A stretch of 37,670 nucleotides of DNA, taken from contig JARXKK010000017.1 in assembly GCA_030278895.1 (NCBI GenBank), forward strand, positions 1,928 to 39,597. The letters are read 5' to 3'. The notes under the pieces were generated by a model. That model was given only the letters and a program-made list of their open reading frames with translations, made no database searches and had not been told where the DNA came from. Each line of letters opens with the position of its first letter. The stretch's first letter is position 1. This stretch comes from Acidobacteriota bacterium. Lineage in GTDB: Bacteria; Acidobacteriota; Thermoanaerobaculia; UBA5066. Below are positions 31,002 to 37,670 of this stretch, piece after piece. The position numbers and the translations under genes were made by a program.

Positions 31002-31966
31002 TTTCCGGCCTCCGCGGGCGCGCCCTTGAGAGATTTGATGTGGTTCACGAGCTGGATGAGCTCCTCCTCGGAGATCTGTCCCCGGAACGTCGGCATGACG
31101 GGCTGGTAGCCCTGCACGACCTTCGCGCCGGGATTCAGGATCGACTCGCGGATGTAGTCGTCGTTCGCGACGGCCTTCGTGCCGTCGTTGAGGGAGACCT
31201 GCGTCCCCCAGAGGCCGTTCAGGACCGGCGCGCGCGCCGAGCTGTCCGGCCGGTGGCACGTGTTGCAGGACTTCGAGACGAAAAGCTCTTCGCCGGAAGC
31301 GACGCCCGTCGCAGAGGGACCGGTCTTCTCGCCCGCGAGCCACGCTTCGTAGGCGCGCGGCTCCATCACGATGATGGAGCCGACCATCTTCGAGTGCTCG
31401 ACGCCGCAGTACTGGCCGCAGAAAAGGTGGAACGTGCCCGTCCGGTTCGCCTTGAACCAGTACGTCGTGTAGCGCGAGGGGAGGACGTCCACGTGGATGC
31501 GGAACGCGGGGACGAAGAAGTCGTGGATGACGTCCTCGGAGATCATCTTCAGCTGCACGGCCCGGCCGACGGGGACGTGGAGCTCGTTGATCTCGCGGCG
31601 GCCGTCCGGGTGCTGGATCTTCCACATCCACTGGCGCCCCGTGACCCAGTACTGGGCGGCGCCCGCCGGCGGGCGGTTCTGCTCGAAGAAGACCTTCGTG
31701 CCCCACCCGAAGAGGACGAGGAGGAGGCCGAGCGGGATCACGGACCAGACGAGCTCGAGGATGTGGGACTTCGGATTCGTCTCGTAGATGTCGATCCCGA
31801 CCTGGTTGGCGCTCGTGCGGCGGTACTTCACCATGAAGACGAGGACGAGGACCGCGATGAGCGTGGAGAACACGACGAGCCCCGAGAGCGCGAAGAGCAT
31901 GAGGTGGTCGACGGAGCGTGCGACGTCCGACGCCTGATCCGGAAGGACGGGGGAGCTCGGGATCAT
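30998..31966 (-). CDS. coxB: Cytochrome c oxidase subunit II with fused cytochrome c (caa3)
   Basis: 322-residue subunit II. Two N-terminal membrane helices (about 25-47 and 70-92) anchor a periplasmic cupredoxin domain with a complete CuA site: H148, C183, C187, H191 and M194 in [14 protein letters not shown]-terminal cytochrome c domain (about 222-315) has the heme motif CNTCH (234-238) and the likely distal Met in PVMPTF (M291). The fusion makes this a caa3 oxidase able to accept electrons directly from the alternative complex III cytochromes. There is no cleavable signal; the N-terminus [13 protein letters not shown] precedes the first helix. ATG 31966 overlaps the SCO gene stop as ATGA. 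Confidence 0.96.
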   Translation of the reverse strand: MIPSSPVLPDQASDVARSVDHLMLFALSGLVVFSTLIAVLVLVFMVKYRRTSANQVGIDIYETNPKSHILELVWSVIPLGLLLVLFGWGTKVFFEQNRPPAGAAQYWVTGRQWMWKIQHPDGRREINELHVPVGRAVQLKMISEDVIHDFFVPAFRIHVDVLPSRYTTYWFKANRTGTFHLFCGQYCGVEHSKMVGSIIVMEPRAYEAWLAGEKTGPSATGVASGEELFVSKSCNTCHRPDSSARAPVLNGLWGTQVSLNDGTKAVANDDYIRESILNPGAKVVQGYQPVMPTFRGQISEEELIQLVNHIKSLKGAPAEAGK

Positions 31967-32814
31967 CGGAGCGGCCTTTCCGCGTTCGCGCGCCGGCGCT
32001 CACGGCGCAGCATGATCGTCACGAAGCCCGCGAGGGCCACGAGTGTCAGCGCCGCGCCGCCCCGCAGGAGGTTGCGCACGGCGGCCGTGTAGCGGCCCGT
32101 CTTCGGGTCGTAGTGGTAGCAGAGGAGCAGGAGCTGGTCGACGACGTTGCCGATCTTTTCCTCCGACGCCTCGATGAGCCCGAGGCGGAGATCCTTGGCG
32201 GGGTACTCGATCCCGAAGAAATATCGCGAGACGCGGCCCTGCGGCGTCAGCAGCGTCACGCCCGTCGCATGCGCGAACTGCTTCTGCTCGGCATCCCACA
32301 CGTAACGGAAGCCGACGGCCTTCGTGAGCGCCGCGATCGACGCCGCGTCGCCCGTCAGGAAGTGCCATCCGACGGGGCCGCTCTTGCGGCCGTACTGCGC
32401 CATCACGGTGCGCTTCTTCTCGGACGCCATCTCGGGCGTCTCCTTCGGGTCGAAGCTGACGGAGAGGATCTCGTAGTCGGTGCCCGGCTCGAAGCGGAGC
32501 GCCCGCACGCTGCGCACGAGGCCGTCGGTCGTCATGCCGCAAAGCATCGGGCAGTTGAAATAGACGAGCGACAGGACGACCGGCCGCTTCCCGAAGTACT
32601 GCGAGAGGCGGACGTCCTTGCCGGCCTCGTCGTGGAAGACGAGGTCGAGCGGGATCGATTCGCCGAGGCGCTGGTCGAGACCCACGTCCTTCGGGGGAGG
32701 CGGCAGCGGGGCCTCCGGCAGGTGCGGATCGGTGGTCCCCGTCGCGGCGAGCGGGAGCGCGGACGCGAGAAGCAGCGTCAGGAGCGCGGCCGCTCGAAGG
32801 GAGACGCGGCTCAC
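31963..32814 (-). CDS. SCO1/SenC-type copper chaperone with C-terminal membrane helix
   Basis: 283-residue periplasmic protein of the SCO1/SenC/PrrC family, which delivers copper to the CuA site of subunit II. It has a signal or membrane anchor (about 4-22), a thioredoxin-like fold with the copper-binding pair C88/C92 (NCPMLC) and H182 (FAHATG), and DPKETP. Unlike most SCO proteins it ends with a second membrane helix (about 252-270) and a basic tail. The start is GTG 32814, overlapping the upstream stop as GTGA; the family motif spacing supports it. Its place just before coxB fits a dedicated role in CuA assembly. Confidence 0.92.
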   Translation of the reverse strand: MSRVSLRAAALLTLLLASALPLAATGTTDPHLPEAPLPPPPKDVGLDQRLGESIPLDLVFHDEAGKDVRLSQYFGKRPVVLSLVYFNCPMLCGMTTDGLVRSVRALRFEPGTDYEILSVSFDPKETPEMASEKKRTVMAQYGRKSGPVGWHFLTGDAASIAALTKAVGFRYVWDAEQKQFAHATGVTLLTPQGRVSRYFFGIEYPAKDLRLGLIEASEEKIGNVVDQLLLLCYHYDPKTGRYTAAVRNLLRGGAALTLVALAGFVTIMLRRERRRANAERPLR

Positions 32815-33257
32815 TGCGGAGCCTCGACAGGAACGGGTGGCGGCATCGGGGGCGGCGTCGGAAGACCGCGGGACAGGACGATCTCCATCGCGCGCAGGGC
32901 CGGCACGCGCGCGACGCCCTTTTCCTTGTCGACCCAGGCCCAATTCGTGAGGTCGAGTTCTTCGGCGGCGCGGAAAGCGGCCATGTCGGCGGAGGGATTT
33001 CGCTGGAGGTTGGGTCCGGGCGGCACGTACGTCTCGCGCGCGGCTTCCAGGGCGGGCGGAGGCGGATCTTTCTTCACGAGCGAGGCCTTCTCGTGTTTGG
33101 CGAGCCCCCACATGAGCGCGAGCACGACGAGAGTCACGCCGATGAGGCCGAAGACGAAGATCAGGATGCCCCGGATGTCGAGCTCGTGGTCCACGGCGCC
33201 GCCGGCGCCTTCGTGCGCGCCGCCTTCGGGCCGATCGACGGGGTGCCGCTCAGTCAT
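32811..33257 (-). CDS. Single-helix membrane protein of the ACIII/caa3 operon
   Basis: 148-residue protein not assignable to a named subunit. It has a charged N-terminus, one transmembrane helix (about 29-51, ILIFVFGLIGVTLVVLALMW) and a periplasmic part with NPSADMAAFRAAEELDLTNW and WVDKEKGVARVPALRAMEIV, ending in a Pro-rich tail ([16 protein letters not shown]). The stretch WVDKEKGVARVPALRAMEIV looks like proteins found between actF and sco genes in some operons of this type, but I cannot name it. It probably has an assembly or docking role between alternative complex III and the oxidase. ATG 33257 overlaps the actF stop by 8 bases. Confidence 0.8.
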   Translation of the reverse strand: MTERHPVDRPEGGAHEGAGGAVDHELDIRGILIFVFGLIGVTLVVLALMWGLAKHEKASLVKKDPPPPALEAARETYVPPGPNLQRNPSADMAAFRAAEELDLTNWAWVDKEKGVARVPALRAMEIVLSRGLPTPPPMPPPVPVEAPQ

Positions 33258-34437
33258 GGGCGTGCACCTCGAGCGCGGCCGCGAGGCCGGAGTCGTTGAC
33301 GGGGAGCAGCTGACGCACGGCGAGCTGCCGCGTGAACGCCCAGAGCCAGATGCCGAAAAGCGCGACCGGGGTCGTGAGGTCGAGCCAGTGGGGGCTCAGC
33401 TTCCCGGGATGGAACGCGGGCGCGACGAGCCAGTAGAGATCCAGCCAGCGCATGAAGAGGAGAAGGATGGCGACCCAGACCAGCCGTCCGAGGTCGCGCT
33501 TGAAGTTGCGCGAGAGCAGGAAGACGAACGGCAGGGCGAAGTGGAAGAGCGCGAGCGCGAGAGACACGATGCCCCAGCCGCCGGTGAGCCGGTCCTTGAA
33601 GAAGCCGATCTCTTCCGGCAGGTTGCCCGACCAGATGATGAGGAACTGCGAGAGGGCGAAGTAGGCCCAGAGCATCGTGAACGCGAGGAGGAGCTTTCCG
33701 AGATCGTGCACGTGCCGGGGCTGCAGGACGTCCGCCATCGGTCCTCGCCGCGCGAGGAAGAGGCATGCGAGGAGCGTGAACGCGAGACCCGCGAGCGCCT
33801 GCCCACCGACCACGTACACGCCGTAGATCGCGGAGAACCAGTGCGGGTCGAGCGACATGAGGAGGTCGATCGCGACGACGGTGACGAGGAGGCAGTAGAG
33901 CGCGAGCCCGGGCGCCGCGACGAGCTGCATCTTCCGCTCGAGGCCTGCGTCGGGCGCCTCGTCCTGCTTTTTCGACATGCGGCTCAGCGCCTGCGCGAAG
34001 ACGGTCCACAGGAGGAGAGCCACGGCGAGTCGAATGGCGACCCCGGTCGGGTTCATGTAGATGGCCCTGTGCCTCAGGATCTCGTCGCCCGCGACGCGGG
34101 CGGGATCGGCCCACGGATACAGGTGCTTGAGACCGAAGAAGAGCGGCACGGCAAAGAGAGCGACGAACGAAATCGTGCGCGACGACGCCTCGAGGATGCG
34201 CCGGATGACGAGGCCCCACGCGCCGCCCGACAAGTGGTGCAGCATCAGGATCGCGAGGCTTCCGAGGGCGACGCCGAGGACGTCCGCGAACGCCACGAGG
34301 TAGGAGCGGTAGAACTGCGCGGGGTTGGTCGCGAGACCGACGAGCGAGATCAGGGTGAAGAGTGCGCCGACGACGAGGCTGCGCCGCCCGAGGGCGGCGA
34401 GATCGGCGGTGGGCGGGGGGACGTGGGATTCGGTCAT
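33250..34437 (-). CDS. actF: Alternative complex III subunit F (ActF, NrfD-like)
   Basis: 395-residue polytopic membrane subunit of alternative complex III (ACIII), related to ActC and NrfD but smaller. It has about ten hydrophobic helices, with GALFTLISLVG, RRILEASSRTISFVALFAVP, LDPHWFSAIYGVYVVGGQAL, LAFTMLWAYFALSQFLIIW and GFFKDRLTGGWG. The family is thought to contribute a quinol-binding or proton-path module in ACIII, which oxidises menaquinol and passes electrons to cytochrome c. ATG 34437 overlaps the actE stop as ATGA; there is no separate ribosome binding site, so translation relies on coupling. No odd residues are seen. Confidence 0.9.
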   Translation of the reverse strand: MTESHVPPPTADLAALGRRSLVVGALFTLISLVGLATNPAQFYRSYLVAFADVLGVALGSLAILMLHHLSGGAWGLVIRRILEASSRTISFVALFAVPLFFGLKHLYPWADPARVAGDEILRHRAIYMNPTGVAIRLAVALLLWTVFAQALSRMSKKQDEAPDAGLERKMQLVAAPGLALYCLLVTVVAIDLLMSLDPHWFSAIYGVYVVGGQALAGLAFTLLACLFLARRGPMADVLQPRHVHDLGKLLLAFTMLWAYFALSQFLIIWSGNLPEEIGFFKDRLTGGWGIVSLALALFHFALPFVFLLSRNFKRDLGRLVWVAILLLFMRWLDLYWLVAPAFHPGKLSPHWLDLTTPVALFGIWLWAFTRQLAVRQLLPVNDSGLAAALEVHAHD

Positions 34438-35066
34438 TTTGTTTCGGAGGAAGAGGGAGGAAGAGAAGATTTCTTAGATGGGGAAGAGGGGGAGGACTCG
34501 CTCGCCGCGGAGTTCAGCTGTTCTTCATCTTCCTTTCTAAGAAATTCTCTTGGCATGTTGTGGGAGGCCTGGAGGGTGCGGATCCAGGCGACGATCGCCC
34601 AGCGGTCGTCGGGCGGCACCTGCGCGGCGTAGCTCGACATCTGGCCGAAGCCGTTCGTCATGACGTCGAAGAAGTAACCCGCGCGCTCGGCCCGGAGGCG
34701 TTCGATGTGGTACGACATCGGCCGCTTGAAGCCGCGCTGCACGATCATGCCCTGGCCCTCGCCCGTGCGGCCGTGGCAGGGCGAGCAGTAGATGTCGAAG
34801 CGCTCCTGACCGCGAAGAAGCAGCTCGCGCGTGAGCGGAACCGGGATCTTCTCGACGAACTTTCCGTCCGGCCCCTGACCGCGGTAAAGGGCCGCGTCGG
34901 CGTTGAGGAAGCCGCGCGCGACGGTGCCGTCGGGCAGCGGGCGGGCCGAGGCGCCGTCCGCGAAGAACGTACTCTCGCGGTAGGGCGTGATCTTGGCCTG
35001 TTGGTGCATGTCGTTCCGGCAGCCGGCGAGGACGAGGGCGCCCGTGAGGAAGAGGACGCGGCGCAT
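34434..35066 (-). CDS. actE: Alternative complex III subunit E (ActE, monoheme cytochrome c lipoprotein)
   Basis: 210-residue lipoprotein: signal MRRVLFLTGALVLAGC with a lipobox at residues 13-16 and lipidated C16. One heme motif, CSPCH (94-98), with M107 or M117 as possible distal ligand, and the segment PVPLTRELLLRGQERFDIY ahead of it, as in ActE. It should carry electrons from ActA/ActB towards the caa3 oxidase. After WIRTLQASHNMP the family normally ends, but here about 40 residues follow: REFLRKEDEEQLN, then a Ser/Pro/Lys-rich end (SSPSSPSKKSSLPPSSSETK). This tail is encoded by two facing copies of the dispersed repeat. ATG 35066 shares a base with the actD stop (TGATG). Confidence 0.92.
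   Translation of the reverse strand: MRRVLFLTGALVLAGCRNDMHQQAKITPYRESTFFADGASARPLPDGTVARGFLNADAALYRGQGPDGKFVEKIPVPLTRELLLRGQERFDIYCSPCHGRTGEGQGMIVQRGFKRPMSYHIERLRAERAGYFFDVMTNGFGQMSSYAAQVPPDDRWAIVAWIRTLQASHNMPREFLRKEDEEQLNSAASESSPSSPSKKSSLPPSSSETK
34444..34495 (+). repeat. Dispersed GA-rich repeat, copy 5 (3' end of actE)
   Basis: Plus-strand core CTTAGATGGG (34473-34482, two mismatches) with GAGAAGATTT before it and GAAGAGGGGG after it; a GGAGGAAGAGGGAGG purine tract lies further upstream. The actE frame reads it antisense as a Ser/Pro/Lys-rich stretch. It faces copy 6, forming an inverted repeat. Confidence 0.7.
34525..34552 (-). repeat. Dispersed GA-rich repeat, copy 6 (actE tail)
   Basis: On the minus strand the core CTTAGAAAGG (34541 to 34532) is exact, preceded by AAGAGAATTT and followed by AAGATGAAG. 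It is read sense in actE as REFLRKEDEE. TTTCTTAGA (34470-34478) pairs with TCTAAGAAA (34536-34544), and AAGAGAA (34461-34467) with TTCTCTT (34545-34551), giving 16 paired bases with a 2-base bulge. Confidence 0.7.
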
Positions 35067-35683
35067 CAGTCCTCCACGTCCGAGACGTGGCTCGCGCCGA
35101 GCGTCTCCATGAAGCGGAAGGTGTCGCCGGCGCGGAAGCGCGGGTCGCGGGCGAGGATCATGAGGAAGAAGCGGTCGCGCGATGCGAGCTGGAACCGCGG
35201 CACGGAGAATACGGGGTGGTACGGCATCGGCAGCCCGTTCAGGACGAGCATCCCGAGGACGGCGGCTATTCCCGCGAAGAGGATCGTGCACTCGAACGTG
35301 ATCGGGATGAACGACACCCAGCTGTTGTACGGGCGCCCGCCGATGTTGAGCGGGTATTCGATCACCGAGGCCCAGTACTGGAGGCCGAAGCCGAAGATCG
35401 CGCCGCAGATCCCGCCCAGGAGAACGAGCAGGGGGACGCGTGAAGGGCCGTGCCCGATCGCGTCGTTCAGCTCCTCGATCGGGTAGGGCGTGTAGGCCTC
35501 CATGACCTGATAGCCGTCCTTGCGGACCTCGTGGACCCCGTGGAGCAGCTCCTCCGCGTTCGCGAACTCGGCGATCACCCCGTAGAGGTGCGCCGGCAGC
35601 TCGCCGCCCGCGATGCGCGGCCCCGGCGTTCCGAACTCGGGCATGACCCCGCGCGCGAAGAGCCTTCCGAGGATTCCCTTCAT
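35066..35683 (-). CDS. actD: Alternative complex III subunit D (ActD, DUF3341)
   Basis: 205-residue ActD/DUF3341 protein with two transmembrane helices (about 82-102 and 128-152) and a soluble N-terminal part. Family marks are YGVIAEFANAEELLHGVHEV, GYQVMEAYTPYPIEELNDAI and the segment PYHPVFSVPRFQLASRDRFF. It anchors the periplasmic ActAB subunits to the membrane parts of alternative complex III and carries no cofactor. ATG 35683 overlaps the actC stop as ATGA. Length is normal. Confidence 0.94.
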   Translation of the reverse strand: MKGILGRLFARGVMPEFGTPGPRIAGGELPAHLYGVIAEFANAEELLHGVHEVRKDGYQVMEAYTPYPIEELNDAIGHGPSRVPLLVLLGGICGAIFGFGLQYWASVIEYPLNIGGRPYNSWVSFIPITFECTILFAGIAAVLGMLVLNGLPMPYHPVFSVPRFQLASRDRFFLMILARDPRFRAGDTFRFMETLGASHVSDVED

Positions 35684-37064
35684 GGCCGCCCTGCCATTTC
35701 CTTGGTGTCGGCCGAGGCCGGATCCTCGCCCTTCGCGATCGTGCGCATCTCGAAGATGGAGATCACGGGCAGAAATCGGATGAAAAGGAACATGAGCGAG
35801 AAGAAGAGGCCGAGCGATCCCACGAAGAAGGACCAGTCCCACTTCGTCGGCGTGTACATGTCCCACGAGGACGGCAGGAAGTCGCGGTGGAGGCTCGTCA
35901 CGATGATGACGAAGCGCTCGAACCACATGCCGATGTTCACGATGATCGAGATGACGAAGAGGCCGACGACCGAGTTGCGGACCTTCTTCAGCCACAGGAA
36001 CTGCGGCGTGATCACGTTGCAGAGGATGAGCAGGAACCAGATCCAGCCGTACGGCCCGAGGATGCGGTTGTGGACCATGTACTGTTCGAACGTGTTGCCG
36101 CTGTACCACGCCATGAACAGCTCGATGCCGTAGCCGTAGGCCACGATCAAACCCGTCGCGAGCATGATCTTGGCCATGTTCTGCAGGTGGCGCATCGTGA
36201 TGAAGTCCTCGAGCCCGAACACCTTGCGGAGCGGGATCGAGAGCGTCATGACCATGGCGAAGCCGGAGTAGATGGCGCCCGCGACGAAGTAGGGCGGGAA
36301 GATCGTGGCGTGCCAGCCGGGGATGATGCCGACCGAGAAGTCGAAGCTCACGACGGTGTGCACGGAGACGACGAGCGGCGTCGCGAGGCCCGCGAGGAGG
36401 AGGCTCGCCGTCTCGTAGTTGTGCCAGTGCCGCGCCGAGCCGCGCCAGCCCATCGCGAGCATTCCGTACGTGATCTTCCCGAACCAGTGCTTGCTGCGGT
36501 CGCGCAGCGTGGCGAGGTCGGGGATGAGCCCCACGAACCAGAAGAGAGCCGAGATCGTGGCGTACGTCGAGACGGCGAAGACGTCCCACATGAGGGGGCT
36601 CCGGAACTGCGGCCAGAGACCCATCGTGTTCGGGTACGGGAACAGCCAGTAAACGGCCAGCCACTGGCGGCCCGTGTGGAACAGGACGAACTGCCCGGCG
36701 GCGGCGACCGCGAAGAGCGTCATCGCCTCGGCGAACCGGTTGATGGACGTGCGCCACTGCTGGCGAAGGAGGAGAAGGATCGCGGAGATGAGCGTTCCGG
36801 CGTGGCCGATGCCGATCCACCAGACGAAGTTGACGATGTCGATGCCCCAGGCGACGGGAATGTTGATGCCCCAGATCCCGACCGTCTCGACGAGCAGCTT
36901 CGCCATCGTGACGAAGAGGAGCTGGGCCGCGAGGAACGAGATCGCGAAGCCGGCGTACCACCACTTCGGCGTCTTCCGGAGGACGACCGCGGCGATCTTG
37001 TCGGTGACCGTCGCCGGCGTGTAGCCGGGAGCGATGACGGGCGGGCGGTCGGCTTCGGCGGACA

Positions 37065-37065
<1 letters not shown>
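35680..37065 (-). CDS. actC: Alternative complex III subunit C (ActC, NrfD/PsrC-like)
   Basis: 461-residue integral membrane protein with about ten helices of the NrfD/PsrC type, the quinol-oxidising core of alternative complex III. Recognisable parts are WWIGIGHAGTLISAILLLLR, the motif FHTGRQWLAVYWLFPYPNT, SVHTVVSFDFSVGIIPGWHA, PPYFVAGAIYSGFAMVMTL and NVITPQFLW. The GWHATIFPPYFV segment is typical of ActC. ATG 37065 shares one base with the actB stop (TGATG), so the pair is coupled. There are no irregularities. Confidence 0.95.

Positions 37066-37670
<605 letters not shown>

Overview
The window reads as a GC-rich chromosome segment from a Gram-negative, aerobically respiring bacterium, most likely an Acidobacteriota member (class not fixed by the sequence). 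The inference rests on a long Oar-like TonB-dependent receptor with an N-terminal carboxypeptidase-regulatory domain, a TolB-propeller Ser/Thr kinase, an alternative complex III plus caa3 oxidase operon, and Tat and lipoprotein signals. I see no phage, transposase, CRISPR array or rRNA. Every gap between genes is under about 130 bases, so there is no long gene-free stretch.

Layout. 1-5929: etfB and etfA, an antisense secreted Ig-like protein, then a membrane FeS protein of the ETF:quinone oxidoreductase type. 5966-8994: a small membrane protein, a CxxC protein, YraN and a Ser/Thr kinase. 9016-12206: a penicillin-acylase-like hydrolase, a DCC-family thiol protein, a 48-residue Cys4 protein and tRNA-Gly with its terminator. 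12245-13742: universal stress protein, CBS-domain protein and hemerythrin. 13780-16767: TonB-dependent receptor. 16852-24964, all on the minus strand: a two-gene ABC exporter, rmlB, rmlA, a Tat-exported epimerase-like protein and an ATP/ADP-carrier-like transporter. 25093-28324: a membrane-anchored cysteine-rich protein and a propeller kinase. 28416-37670, minus strand: an 11-gene operon actB(partial)-actC-actD-actE-actF-orf-sco-coxB-coxA-coxC-cox4 in which every junction overlaps.

The two ends fit one respiratory chain: acyl-CoA dehydrogenases reduce ETF, the membrane FeS protein passes electrons to (mena)quinone, alternative complex III oxidises quinol, and the A2-type caa3 oxidase reduces oxygen. 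This link is inferred from families, not shown by sequence.

The most unusual signal is a dispersed purine-rich, AT-rich repeat of about 30 bases (core CTTAGAAAGG). I find six copies, at about 883, 4440, 6811, 20463, 34444 and 34525, plus a possible degenerate seventh in etfA. They stand out from the GC-rich background. One lies between genes, the others lie inside genes without breaking the frame; one adds about 14 residues to RmlB, and two facing copies form most of the C-terminal tail of ActE and could fold into a long hairpin. Other points worth checking are an ABC exporter pair with the asymmetric active-site signature of heterodimeric exporters, and an acylase whose signal peptide is encoded upstream of any canonical start codon.
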